From: DTU064 sp045588245
Lineage (GTDB): Bacteria > Bacillota > Clostridia > Oscillospirales > CAG-272
Direction of reading: 5' to 3'
Length of the DNA stretch: 64,000 nt
NCBI GenBank assembly: GCA_045588245.1
Contig: JAZNDW010000001.1
Location: 186,001 to 250,000 of the forward strand
Shown: positions 33,702-42,278 of the stretch, one piece after another
Numbering within the stretch: position 1 is the first letter of the stretch
Layout of the letters: each line of letters starts with the position of its first letter
Notes under the pieces: generated by a model
What the model was told of the DNA's origin: nothing
Database searches by the model: none
The model's input: only the letters and a program-made list of their open reading frames with translations
Position numbers and translations under genes: made by a program

Positions 33702-34265
33702 ATGACAGACAGCGCAATAATAAAGCTGCTATTTGACCGTGATGACTTGGCTGTCGTCGAGCTTGAGTCGAAGTACGGCAAGCTGATGAAAAGCTACGCG
33801 TGCCGCTATCTTAACGATTCGCGCGATGCCGAAGAGATCTATAACGACACGATCGCGGACATTTGGAAATCAATACCGCCCGATCATCCGAACAGGCTCG
33901 GTGCCTACATAACGGCGATCCTGAAACGAAAGGTCATAAACCGACTCCGATACCTGGCGCGTGAGAAACGCTCTCGCACAGGCGAGGCTTTATTCTGTGA
34001 TTTTGACGACGTCGTCAACGTCGCAGGCACACAGAGGAGTGCCGAAGACGTTGTGATCGACGACAAACGCAGGCTTTTGAGCGAGTTTCTCAAATCCGAG
34101 CCGTCGGCGAGCAGGATCATTTTCGTGAAGCGATACTATTACGGCAAGTCGATTTCCGAGATCACCCGTGAAACGGGTATGTCGGAGACAGCGGTTTCGT
34201 CTCGCTTATCGAGGACTAAAGCGCGGCTCTACCGCCATTTGACAGAAAAGGGGGTGTTGTCATGA
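33702..34265 (+). CDS. ECF-type RNA polymerase sigma factor
   Basis: 187 residues with sigma region 2 (about 20-90: YACRYLNDSRDAEEIYNDTI, the -10 recognition helix, then DIWKSIPP) and region 4 (about 130-180: IFVKRYYYGKSISEITRETG, then MSETAVSSRLSRTKARLY). There is no region 1 or 3. AAAGGAGAT lies 6 bases upstream. The stop overlaps the start of the next gene (ATGA), so sigma factor and membrane partner are made together, the standard sigma/anti-sigma arrangement. The 248 bases upstream hold an AT-rich inverted repeat and a TTGACA (33651-33656) with no matching -10, so an autoregulated sigma-specific promoter is possible. Confidence 0.9.
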   Translation: MTDSAIIKLLFDRDDLAVVELESKYGKLMKSYACRYLNDSRDAEEIYNDTIADIWKSIPPDHPNRLGAYITAILKRKVINRLRYLAREKRSRTGEALFCDFDDVVNVAGTQRSAEDVVIDDKRRLLSEFLKSEPSASRIIFVKRYYYGKSISEITRETGMSETAVSSRLSRTKARLYRHLTEKGVLS

Positions 34266-37099
34266 AGTTTTCGGATTACATTAAAAATGAGATCGAGCAT
34301 CTCGATGATGAGCTGATACTCGAAGCGGCGGACAACCGCAACAACTACAACATTCCTCCCTACCTCGTCGGCACAACTGCGGACACGATCAAAAACGTGC
34401 TCTCCACAGCGGCGTGCATCGTGCTGTCGATCGTCATTGTGATCGCGTTCATCCTGATGCGTAACAGCATCTCGCAGCCGCCCGCTGACACTACCGCAGA
34501 CACGGGCACAGGCACGGGCACGGAGTCCGTAACCGAATCCGAAACGGAAACAGAGACGGAGACGGAAGAGTCGGAATACTTTGAAGCTTCAAACGAAGAA
34601 TTTGAGTACTTCGTCGAAAGCGGAATAATCACTATAACGAGATACATCGGCAATGCTGAAAATGTAACAATTCCCATAACGATCGACGTATATCCTGTTT
34701 ATCACCTTGGTCAACATACCATTGACGATTATGATAACGGTCACGGGGAGATCGTAACAGGCATCTTTGCAGATTCTGCAGCTAAGAACGTAACCATACC
34801 GGGTTCAATTAATGAAATATACAGCGAGTCATTCCTTGAATCTGATCAAATTGAAACGATAACGATAAGAGAAGGCTCAAAAAGAATCGAATCCGGTGGG
34901 TTCGCAATGTGTACGTCGCTGCGCGAGATAACTATCCCAAAAAGCATGGAATATATCGGGGAGAATGCGTTTTCTGACGTGGGTGCTTTGGAAATCGTGT
35001 ATTATCTTGGTACCGAAGATGAGTGGAACGAGCTTATTGATGTGTCGGACATTGATTACGATTTTTCCAGTATCAATATTGTTTTTGATGTACCTGATCC
35101 GAACGATATTTCCGTTGGAACAACAGGCTCATTTGAATATACCGTAATCAGTGGCAAGGTTATCATTACGCGTTACACCGGTAACGAAGAAGTCGTTGAA
35201 ATTCCTCCATATATCGACTCATATCCTGTGCTACACCTCGGACAGTATAAGCCGGCGGACGAAAGCATCTCTCCAACGGGAATTTTCGCAGGAACAACGG
35301 CAAAGCATATTACTATCCCCCATACCGTTGAGCGAATCTACAATTTTTCTTTTGCTGATTCTCCGCAAATCGAATCGATTGAAATTGAAGAAGGAGTTCT
35401 GTACATTGAAGATGAAGCATTTCGGGACTGTAGCTCGCTTTCTTCACTTATACTGCCCAAAAGTCTTCTTTCGATGGGAGAAAATGTATTCTCCGACAGC
35501 ATTTCTCTTAAAACAGTTTATTATTGGGGTGATGTCGTCAGCTGGAACAAACTGATGAGCCAAACGAATTCAGCATCTGCGTTTGCAAAAGCGAAAAAAT
35601 TATTCAACATTCCTGACGTTTCCAACAATTCAATAATTACTGACAATAATTATACATCAGGATTTACCACGACGGTGGTAAATGAGGTGAAAGAATATTC
35701 CAAGCAAAAATTCCCCGAAAACGACATTTTCCATGGTTACATTTCGAGCACGGAATCATTCCCCATTCTGCTTGAAAACTCAGGCAAGTATAGCGATGAC
35801 GAGATTTATATCGCCGAATACCATATAGTTCATACCTTATTATACGGTTCGGGTGAACAGTTATTTTACGCTTGTTCAATCCGCAGTACTGAAAGTTTCA
35901 ACTCACCTGCCAAAATAATCGGTATCGAAACATACGTTGACGGTGTCACTTATGACACTGAATACGCTCTTGATTTTATAAGGTCACATTCAGGATATGA
36001 AAATGTCACCCTTATAACAACTGATTCGGGAGAGATTCATTCTTCTGATATTGAAGCGTACAATTTCAGTCGTTATAAAGGTGTACGAGAGATCATTGAA
36101 CGTTACGGAAAGCTTGGAAAAGTTAAACATACAATCGTTGCACTTCCTCCTATTTCGGATTTTGATCAAACAACTTGGCTGTTAAAACTATATGATGAAT
36201 CCAAAAGCCGCTACGAAATATATAGATTTTCACTTGACACCGAAACGGGAGAGGTATCGAATGTGAAAAAGTACACCAACTACAATGATATATATGATGA
36301 GATAAAGATACATCAAAAAGATAATGAATCTACCGACAGCTCAACGGTATATGAATCCGGTAAAATTGTTGTATATTACGACAAAAATAGCGATCTCTTT
36401 ATAAAATATAAAGACAGCGGAGACGTTATTTTGCTTCACAATGCCGTTACAGACGAGGACGTGTATAACTATATCGAAGAAAACGGCATGCCAGAGGAAT
36501 GGCCGATAGGTATGTATTCCGGAAGCGGCAATATCTCGGTAATCGATGATAAATTCGTGTTGTTCAATGAATACGGATGGGAATGTGTTTCCGGTCTTTG
36601 CGTTTATGAGGTTGATTCCAGATGTTTGATTGATAAAGGTTTCGGGAAAAGAATATATACGATACGCGGCAACCGTGTATTTATCAATTTGTCGTCAGTA
36701 GGATATATTGACCTGTGCGAAGGCAGTAACTATACGATTGTATATCCCGAAGAAATCAACTCTGTTCTTTGGACATACGATTCTGAAGAAGAATCTCTTC
36801 CGGTTGTTATTTCCGCTGACGGACGTTATATTACAGCCATGGAAAATTGGGAAGCAACCAAATGTCTTAAGCAAATAGTTGTCTGCAATACGGAAACGAA
36901 CGTAACGTGTGAGTATTTCATATATAACCCGTTCTCTGTACCCATAACATTCCACTATACTGATGACGGATATATCATCATAAACGGATCTGATGCTTTG
37001 CGGTTATATTACGATCCGCTGAACGGATTTTACGGATATGGTTCATCGATCGAAATTAATTCAAACGATCAGTACGTTTATCGGTTAAAGCTTCCCTGA
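34262..37099 (+). CDS. Membrane anti-sigma-like protein with duplicated BspA-type repeats and a large C-terminal extracellular domain
   Basis: 945 residues. Residues 1-43 are cytosolic and carry HLDDELILEAAD, which resembles the short N-terminal motif I recall from clostridial anti-sigma proteins encoded next to ECF sigma factors. A membrane helix spans 45-66. A Thr/Ser/Glu-rich stalk (70-110) follows. Residues 112-275 and 290-452 are two copies of one module (start FEYFVESG and FEYTVISG; each with ITRY, YPV-HLGQ, GIFA, NVTIP or HITIP, ENAFSD or ENVFSD), matching the BspA leucine-rich type LRR_5. Residues 465-945 are beta-rich with repeated YE-DG and VY-DK strands, possibly a propeller. It likely senses an outside cue and releases the sigma factor. 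Codon use turns AT-rich after about 34.6 kb. Confidence 0.75.
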   Translation: MKFSDYIKNEIEHLDDELILEAADNRNNYNIPPYLVGTTADTIKNVLSTAACIVLSIVIVIAFILMRNSISQPPADTTADTGTGTGTESVTESETETETETEESEYFEASNEEFEYFVESGIITITRYIGNAENVTIPITIDVYPVYHLGQHTIDDYDNGHGEIVTGIFADSAAKNVTIPGSINEIYSESFLESDQIETITIREGSKRIESGGFAMCTSLREITIPKSMEYIGENAFSDVGALEIVYYLGTEDEWNELIDVSDIDYDFSSINIVFDVPDPNDISVGTTGSFEYTVISGKVIITRYTGNEEVVEIPPYIDSYPVLHLGQYKPADESISPTGIFAGTTAKHITIPHTVERIYNFSFADSPQIESIEIEEGVLYIEDEAFRDCSSLSSLILPKSLLSMGENVFSDSISLKTVYYWGDVVSWNKLMSQTNSASAFAKAKKLFNIPDVSNNSIITDNNYTSGFTTTVVNEVKEYSKQKFPENDIFHGYISSTESFPILLENSGKYSDDEIYIAEYHIVHTLLYGSGEQLFYACSIRSTESFNSPAKIIGIETYVDGVTYDTEYALDFIRSHSGYENVTLITTDSGEIHSSDIEAYNFSRYKGVREIIERYGKLGKVKHTIVALPPISDFDQTTWLLKLYDESKSRYEIYRFSLDTETGEVSNVKKYTNYNDIYDEIKIHQKDNESTDSSTVYESGKIVVYYDKNSDLFIKYKDSGDVILLHNAVTDEDVYNYIEENGMPEEWPIGMYSGSGNISVIDDKFVLFNEYGWECVSGLCVYEVDSRCLIDKGFGKRIYTIRGNRVFINLSSVGYIDLCEGSNYTIVYPEEINSVLWTYDSEEESLPVVISADGRYITAMENWEATKCLKQIVVCNTETNVTCEYFIYNPFSVPITFHYTDDGYIIINGSDALRLYYDPLNGFYGYGSSIEINSNDQYVYRLKLP

Positions 37100-37116
37100 T
37101 CGCAAAAACAAAAAAA

Positions 37117-37148
37117 GGCATCACCCACACGGGTGATGCCCTCTTTTT
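37117..37148 (+). terminator. Bidirectional terminator between the sensor gene and rplS
   Basis: GGCATCACCC-ACAC-GGGTGATGCC with a 7-A run before and CTCTTTTTT after. Confidence 0.92.
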
Positions 37149-37153
37149 TGGTG

Positions 37154-37498
37154 TTAGATAAGTTCCTTAACCTTGGAGCTCTTACCAACTCTGTCGCGGA
37201 GATAGTAAAGCTTTGCACGGCGAACCTTACCGCGTCTGATAACTTCAACCTTCTCTACGTTGGGAGAATGAAGCGGGAACGTCTTTTCAACGCCGCAGCC
37301 GTAAGCTACGCGGCGAACCTTGAAGGTTTCGGAGATACCGCCGCCGTGGCGTGCGATAACGGTGCCTTCAAAAAGCTGTGTACGAACTCTCTGTCCCTCT
37401 TTGATTCTGTTATGAACTCTTACGGTGTCACCGATGTTGAACTCGGGAATCTGTTCCTTAAGCTGCTCATTAACAAGAGCGTCAATTTTTCTGTCCAT
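37154..37498 (-). CDS. rplS: Ribosomal protein L19
   Basis: 114 residues. FNIGDTVRVHNRIKEGQRVR, QLFEGTVIARHGGGISETF and VRRVAYGCGVEKTFPLHSP are the L19 signatures, ending RGKVRRAKLYYLRDRVGK. L19 sits at the interface of the two ribosomal subunits. It is unlinked from rpsP/rimM/trmD here and is transcribed alone from its own promoter with a structured leader. Confidence 0.97.
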   Translation of the reverse strand: MDRKIDALVNEQLKEQIPEFNIGDTVRVHNRIKEGQRVRTQLFEGTVIARHGGGISETFKVRRVAYGCGVEKTFPLHSPNVEKVEVIRRGKVRRAKLYYLRDRVGKSSKVKELI

Positions 37499-37587
37499 TT
37501 TCTTGACCTAACCTTTTCTTGATTTGTCGAAGCATTCATGCAGAGCGGCAGCGGACTGCTTCGGTGCGCTTTTCGCACACAAATGAA
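37499..37587 (-). promoter_or_regulatory. Structured 5' leader of rplS
   Basis: On the minus strand the leader forms GTGTGCG-AAAA-GCGCAC, then a longer hairpin closed by CGAAGCA and TGCTTCG with an inner GCAG/CTGC pair. This is the right place for a ribosomal-protein autoregulatory leader such as the L19 leader known in Bacilli, but I cannot confirm the family match by eye. Confidence 0.5.
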
Positions 37588-37616
37588 AGTATACCACACA
37601 ATTCCGTTATACGCAA
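37588..37616 (-). promoter_or_regulatory. rplS promoter
   Basis: On the minus strand TTGCGT (37611-37616), 17-base spacer, TATACT (37588-37593). Confidence 0.7.
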
Positions 37617-37698
37617 GAGGTATTTACAACTTTTTTCAATATTTTTTGTTTTTTATAAAAGTATGCGATGCCGATTCGCTATAATTAACGGAAAATGA

Positions 37699-37727
37699 TT
37701 GTAATTTTTCGTTATTTGTGTTATACT
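37699..37727 (+). promoter_or_regulatory. Promoter of the apgM-lepB-rbgA-thrC operon
   Basis: TTGTAA (37699-37704), 17-base spacer, TATACT (37722-37727), 41 bases before apgM. Confidence 0.6.
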
Positions 37728-37768
37728 TAATTTTGATTTGATTGTATATCGAATGTACGAGGCTCAAT

Positions 37769-38986
37769 ATGAAATATCTTATACTTATACCTGACGGAAT
37801 GGCTGACCGTCCCATTCCCGAGCTCGGTGGACTGACACCTATGGAAGCGGCAAATAAACCGTGCATGGACGCTTTGTGCCGCGAAGCCTTCGCAGGCACC
37901 GTGTCTAACGTCCCCGACGGAATGAATCCCGAAAGCGATACGGCTAATCTTGCCATTCTCTCATACGACCCGAAAATATATTCACGCGGACGTTCCCCTC
38001 TCGAAGCGATCAGCATGGGACTCGAAATGGCAGACGATGAAGTTGCGCTTCGCTGCAATCTCGTTGCTCTATCCGAGGATGACGTTTATGAAGAACGCAC
38101 GATGGTAGACCACAGTGCCGACGAGATCACAACGGAAGAAGCGGACGAGCTTGTTTCGGCGCTCAACGAAGCTCTCGGCAACGAGCTCCGCCACTTATAC
38201 ACTGGTGTAAGCTACCGCCATTGCCTTATATGGCGTGACGACGATGACTCATTCCCTTTCATGCGTCCGCATGACATTATCGGCCGCAAGATCGGTGAAT
38301 ATCTGCCTGCAGGTGAGCGCGGCGAAAAATATCTCGACTTCATGAAAAAGAGTGTAGACGTGCTCCGCGATCATCCCGTTAACAAAGCTCGCCGCGAGCG
38401 CGGACTTTTGCCCGCAAACTCCGCTTGGCTTTGGAGCCCCGGCAAAAAGCCATCGCTTCCCTCTTTCACGGAAAAATGGGCGCTTCACGGCACTGTCGTT
38501 TCCGCCGTTGACCTGATACGCGGAATCGGAAAGTGCGCAGGCCTTAAAACGCCTATCATCCCCGGCGTTACGGGCAACGTTAACACAAATTATGCTGGCA
38601 AGGCGCAAGCCGCCATCGACGCTTTTGACAGCGGCGATGACTTCGTCTATATCCACGTCGAAGCTCCCGATGAATGCGGTCACCGTGCAGAGATCGAAAA
38701 CAAAGTGCGTTCGATCGAGCTTATAGATGAAAAGATACTCACACCCGTTTATGAATATCTTAAAGCATCGGGCGAACCCTTCCGCATTATGGTGCTCCCC
38801 GACCATCCAACGCCTGTGGAGATCCGCACACACAGCATGGAACCCGTTCCGTTCTTCATTTATGATTCCGACGTGAAGCGTTCGGGTGCCGAGCATTACA
38901 CGGAAGCCTCTTGTGCCGCGATGCCTTTCTATCTGCCGCGCGGGCACGAGCTTATGTATTATTTATGCGATCAGCGTTCAATCTGA
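37769..38986 (+). CDS. apgM: 2,3-bisphosphoglycerate-independent phosphoglycerate mutase, archaeal type
   Basis: 405 residues from the ATG at 37769 (ACGAGG upstream). MKYLILIPDGMADRPIPELG holds the first metal ligands. NPESDTANLAILSYDP contains the phosphoserine-type Ser. The C-terminal metal site shows YIHVEAPDECGHRAEIENK and MVLPDHPTPVEIRTHS. It interconverts 2- and 3-phosphoglycerate in glycolysis. The archaeal ApgM form, rather than GpmI, is common in Clostridia. It heads a run of genes for signal peptidases and ribosome assembly. Confidence 0.93.
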   Translation: MKYLILIPDGMADRPIPELGGLTPMEAANKPCMDALCREAFAGTVSNVPDGMNPESDTANLAILSYDPKIYSRGRSPLEAISMGLEMADDEVALRCNLVALSEDDVYEERTMVDHSADEITTEEADELVSALNEALGNELRHLYTGVSYRHCLIWRDDDDSFPFMRPHDIIGRKIGEYLPAGERGEKYLDFMKKSVDVLRDHPVNKARRERGLLPANSAWLWSPGKKPSLPSFTEKWALHGTVVSAVDLIRGIGKCAGLKTPIIPGVTGNVNTNYAGKAQAAIDAFDSGDDFVYIHVEAPDECGHRAEIENKVRSIELIDEKILTPVYEYLKASGEPFRIMVLPDHPTPVEIRTHSMEPVPFFIYDSDVKRSGAEHYTEASCAAMPFYLPRGHELMYYLCDQRSI

Positions 38987-39005
38987 CAAAGGAGGTAATT
39001 TTCCT

Positions 39006-39605
39006 GTGACGATCAAACATAAGATCAAAAAACATCGCTCAAACGAAACGCTCAACGTTCCTGAGCTTATTTATGATATCATTGAAACAGTTGCACTGAC
39101 GACCTGCTTCATTCTTCTTGTATTCACATTTCTATGCAGACTCGCCGTCGTTGACGGTGATTCTATGGAAAACACTCTGACGCACGGAGATGCGCTCGTA
39201 ATTTCCGACATTGCTTTTGAGCCACAGTACGGCGACATCATCGTTTTCCAGGACATTAACGGATTTAACGGTCAGAAATCCCTCGTCAAGCGTGTTATCG
39301 CCGCTGAAGGACAGGTCATTGACATTGACTTTGAAACGTGGACAGTCACCGTTGACGGTACAGTTCTTGACGAGAGCGAATACAGATATCTCGCTTCCAA
39401 CAAGCGCGTGCTGTCTGACTTAACTTATCCTCTGACAGTTCCCGAAGGATATGTCTTCGTTATGGGTGACAACCGCAACAATTCCATGGACAGCCGTGAT
39501 TCGCGCGTGGGACTTGTCGACTCAAGAACTATCATCGGCCGTGTTATTTGTCGGATCGCCCCTATCGGCGACATGAAATTTTACGACAGATTCGATCAGC
39601 CGTGA
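39006..39605 (+). CDS. lepB: Signal peptidase I (copy 1)
   Basis: 199 residues from the GTG at 39006, after a perfect AAAGGAGG. One N-terminal membrane helix (about 22-45), then the catalytic Ser53 (VDGDSMENTL) and Lys95 (SLVKRVIAAEG), and the late box VFVMGDNRNNSMDSRD. It cleaves signal peptides of exported proteins on the outer face of the membrane. It is followed 14 bases later by a paralogue that shares a near-identical 54-base segment. Confidence 0.95.
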   Translation: MTIKHKIKKHRSNETLNVPELIYDIIETVALTTCFILLVFTFLCRLAVVDGDSMENTLTHGDALVISDIAFEPQYGDIIVFQDINGFNGQKSLVKRVIAAEGQVIDIDFETWTVTVDGTVLDESEYRYLASNKRVLSDLTYPLTVPEGYVFVMGDNRNNSMDSRDSRVGLVDSRTIIGRVICRIAPIGDMKFYDRFDQP

Positions 39606-39619
39606 GATGAGGCATTAAA

Positions 39620-40315
39620 ATGAACGAAAACGAAACAATCACTGATACCAACACAAAAAACGTCACTACAGACATTAACACGAATGATGACGTCACCTAC
39701 ATCACCGAATCTGACGCCGCCACTGTTGAAGCTCTTCCTGCTGTAAAAAACGAAAAATCAACCAAAACGTACGATATGGCGCTTTCATTTTATGAGCTTG
39801 CCGAAACCGTTGTTATAGCTACGGCGGCAATAATCATTCTTTTCACTTTTTTTGTAAAAATGACTATCGTTGACGGTAACTCCATGTATCCGTCACTCAA
39901 AAATAAAGAAGTTCTCATCGCTTCGGACGTATTTTATGAACCGCAATACGGCGACATCGTCGTTTTGCAGAAGATCAACTCAGGATGGCCGACACCTATC
40001 GTCAAGCGCGTTATTGCAACCGAAGGACAGGTCATTGACATTGATTTTGAAACGTGGACCGTCACCGTTGACGGTGTCGAACTCGACGAAAGTGAATATC
40101 GATATCTGGCTAAAGACGCAGTTGTGACTTCCAATCAATCATATCCGCTGACGGTGCCCGAAGGACACATCTTCGTCATGGGCGATAACCGCAATCACTC
40201 CTCCGACAGCCGTGACTTACGCATCGGACTTATTGATACGCGTTGTGTTTTCGGACGTGTGCTCGTTCGCATACTGCCTTTCTCCGAATTCACAGCTTTT
40301 GGGAGGTTTTCTTAA
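39620..40315 (+). CDS. Signal peptidase I (copy 2, with acidic/Thr N-terminal extension)
   Basis: 231 residues. Residues 1-50 are a polar extension rich in Thr, Asn, Asp and Glu not found in copy 1. The membrane helix is at about 58-80, then Ser88 (VDGNSMYPSL), Lys129 (PIVKRVIATEG) and VFVMGDNRNHSSDSRD. Both catalytic residues are present, so it should be active. GATGAGG precedes the ATG. Tandem copies suggest division of labour between substrates. Confidence 0.95.
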   Translation: MNENETITDTNTKNVTTDINTNDDVTYITESDAATVEALPAVKNEKSTKTYDMALSFYELAETVVIATAAIIILFTFFVKMTIVDGNSMYPSLKNKEVLIASDVFYEPQYGDIVVLQKINSGWPTPIVKRVIATEGQVIDIDFETWTVTVDGVELDESEYRYLAKDAVVTSNQSYPLTVPEGHIFVMGDNRNHSSDSRDLRIGLIDTRCVFGRVLVRILPFSEFTAFGRFS

Positions 40316-40318
40316 ACA

Positions 40319-41230
40319 ATGGCAAACAAAGTAACCGAAAAAGGGTTTGACCAATCAAACATAAACTGGTTCCCCGGTCACATGGCGAAAACTCGCCGTT
40401 TGATCAGCGAAAGCTTGAAGCTCGTTGACGCCGTTATAGAAGTGCTCGACGCGCGAGTTCCGATCTCATCGCGTAATCCCGAGATAATCAAGCTGCTTGA
40501 AGGCAAGCCCACCTTAACTATTCTCAACAAAGCATCCCTTGCTGACCCCGAAGCCAGCCGCCGCTGGCTTCAGTATTTCCGCGAAAAAGGGCAAACGGTA
40601 CCTCTGCTTGTGGATTGCTCCACGGGAGAGGGACTTTCCTCCATCGCACCCGCGCTGAACGAGCTTTTAGCCGAAAAAATAGCTCACTGGCATGAGCGCG
40701 GTATGGTTGGCAGACACGTCAAGGCTATGATCGTCGGCGTTCCGAACGTCGGCAAATCCACCCTTATAAACAGACTTTCCGCAGAAAAGAAAGCGAAGGC
40801 TGAAAACCGTCCCGGCGTCACTCGCCGCGGTCAATGGGTTGTCACAAAATCGGGCTTCAATCTTTACGACACTCCCGGTGTCCTCTGGCCGAAGTTTGAC
40901 GATAAGATCATCGGTCAGAATCTTGCGTTCACCGGCGCGATCAAAGAAGAGATACTTGACATTGAAGAGCTTGCGTCCCAACTGACAGGGCGTTTGCGTC
41001 ACGCCTATCCTGCGCTTCTTTCCGAACGCTATAAGCTTGGAGACATGTATCAATATGACGAGCTGACAGACTATGAGCTTCTTCTGGAGATAGGCCGCCG
41101 CCGCGGCTTCCTTATTTCGGGCGGTGAGGTCAACTCCGAGCGTGCATCGTCAACGTTGCTTGATGAATTCCGCGCAGCAAAGATCGGCAGAATGACGCTT
41201 GAACTGCCCGACAATCAAAATTATGACTGA
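40319..41230 (+). CDS. rbgA: Ribosome biogenesis GTPase RbgA (YlqF)
   Basis: 303 residues of a circularly permuted GTPase. INWFPGHMAKTRRLI is the family start. G4 (TILNKASLAD) comes before G1 (GVPNVGKSTLINRL) and G3 (DTPGVLWP), the permuted order. The C terminus is the helical RNA-binding region. RbgA acts late in 50S subunit assembly. It starts 4 bases after the second lepB, with GGGAGG in the preceding gene. Confidence 0.96.
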   Translation: MANKVTEKGFDQSNINWFPGHMAKTRRLISESLKLVDAVIEVLDARVPISSRNPEIIKLLEGKPTLTILNKASLADPEASRRWLQYFREKGQTVPLLVDCSTGEGLSSIAPALNELLAEKIAHWHERGMVGRHVKAMIVGVPNVGKSTLINRLSAEKKAKAENRPGVTRRGQWVVTKSGFNLYDTPGVLWPKFDDKIIGQNLAFTGAIKEEILDIEELASQLTGRLRHAYPALLSERYKLGDMYQYDELTDYELLLEIGRRRGFLISGGEVNSERASSTLLDEFRAAKIGRMTLELPDNQNYD

Positions 41231-41235
41231 CGACT

Positions 41236-41844
41236 ATGCTTTTATATACGATTGAAAACGAATACCGCGAACGCGGTTATGAAATAATTGCAGGTACGGA
41301 CGAGGCAGGACGCGGCTGTCTTGCAGGTCCCGTCGTTGCCGCTGCCTGTATTTTGCCCGAAGGATTCATAATAGAAGGGCTCAACGATTCAAAAAAGCTC
41401 ACAGCAAAAAAGCGCGAAGCGCTTTACGACATTATCACAGCGAACGCCGTTTCATACGCGATCGCGGAAGCGTCAGTTGAGGAGATAGACTCCTATAACA
41501 TATTAAACGCCGCACAGCTTGCAATGCGCCGCGCGGTAGCCGAGCTTTCCCCCGCCCCGTCGCTCGTCCTCGTGGACGGAAACATAGCTCGCGATTTTAC
41601 GACGCCGACCGTCACCGTCGTTCACGGTGACTCCATTTCGCCGTCTATTGCCGCAGCGTCTATACTCGCAAAAGTATACCGCGACAGACTGCTCATCGAA
41701 ATGGACAAGCAATATCCCGAATACGGCTTTGCGAAAAACAAATCCTATTCGACGCGAGAGCACATGGATGCGCTCCGCAAATATGGTCCTGCGGACTGCC
41801 ACAGACGCACGTTTTTGTCTTTTTTGGACCGCGAGAAAAAATGA
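41236..41844 (+). CDS. rnhB: Ribonuclease HII
   Basis: 202 residues. IIAGTDEAGRGCLAGPVVAA carries the Asp-Glu pair of the active site. LVLVDGN holds the third Asp, and SISPSIAAASILAKVYRD the family motif, followed by GFAKNKSYSTREHMDALRKYGP. It removes ribonucleotides from DNA. It overlaps yraN by 4 bases. Confidence 0.96.
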   Translation: MLLYTIENEYRERGYEIIAGTDEAGRGCLAGPVVAAACILPEGFIIEGLNDSKKLTAKKREALYDIITANAVSYAIAEASVEEIDSYNILNAAQLAMRRAVAELSPAPSLVLVDGNIARDFTTPTVTVVHGDSISPSIAAASILAKVYRDRLLIEMDKQYPEYGFAKNKSYSTREHMDALRKYGPADCHRRTFLSFLDREKK

Positions 41845-42254
41845 AAGACGATAAGAGAACGACTAAAGACACGGGAAACATCGGAGAGGACATTGCCGTC
41901 AGCTTTTTGGAATCGTACCGTTACAGCATCATCTCGCGGAATTATTACGCGAGTCACGCCGAGATTGACATAATCGCGCTTTCGCCCGACGGCGACGTCG
42001 TCGTTTTCTGTGAGGTAAAAACGCGCACGCAAACGGTTGCGGAAAAATACGGAAGACCCGCTGCCGCCGTCGGCACGGCAAAACAGAAGAACCTCATATA
42101 TGCGGCAAACGCATACATGAAAAAGCATCCCGAGATCTGCACTGACCGTCGGGTGCGAATAGACGTAATTGAGGTATACCTTGTGAAGAAAGGACTGCCG
42201 AAAGTACATCACATTCAAAACGCCGTTATGTCCCGTCGGGGATATAACAATTAA
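41841..42254 (+). CDS. YraN family endonuclease-like protein (UPF0102)
   Basis: 137 residues. GNIGEDIAVSFLESYRY is the N-terminal helix, and EIDIIALSPDGDVVVFCEVKTRT shows the nuclease-fold core (Asp, Glu-x-Lys) typical of this family. The family is probably a Holliday-junction-resolvase-like nuclease, though its role is not established. The rnhB-yraN order is widely conserved. Coupled to rnhB through ATGA. Confidence 0.9.
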   Translation: MKDDKRTTKDTGNIGEDIAVSFLESYRYSIISRNYYASHAEIDIIALSPDGDVVVFCEVKTRTQTVAEKYGRPAAAVGTAKQKNLIYAANAYMKKHPEICTDRRVRIDVIEVYLVKKGLPKVHHIQNAVMSRRGYNN

Positions 42255-42278
42255 CCTATATCTATATCGGAGCACATT

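Noticed and set aside
34500..34570. Short tandem repeat (GGCACA and GAAACGGA units) as a regulatory repeat
   Set aside because: It lies in frame inside the Thr/Glu/Ser stalk of the sensor protein and is explained as low-complexity coding sequence.
37499..37620. A possible tRNA in the gap upstream of rplS
   Set aside because: The hairpins do not form a cloverleaf and there is no TTCRA-type T-loop with matching acceptor; a leader RNA fits better.
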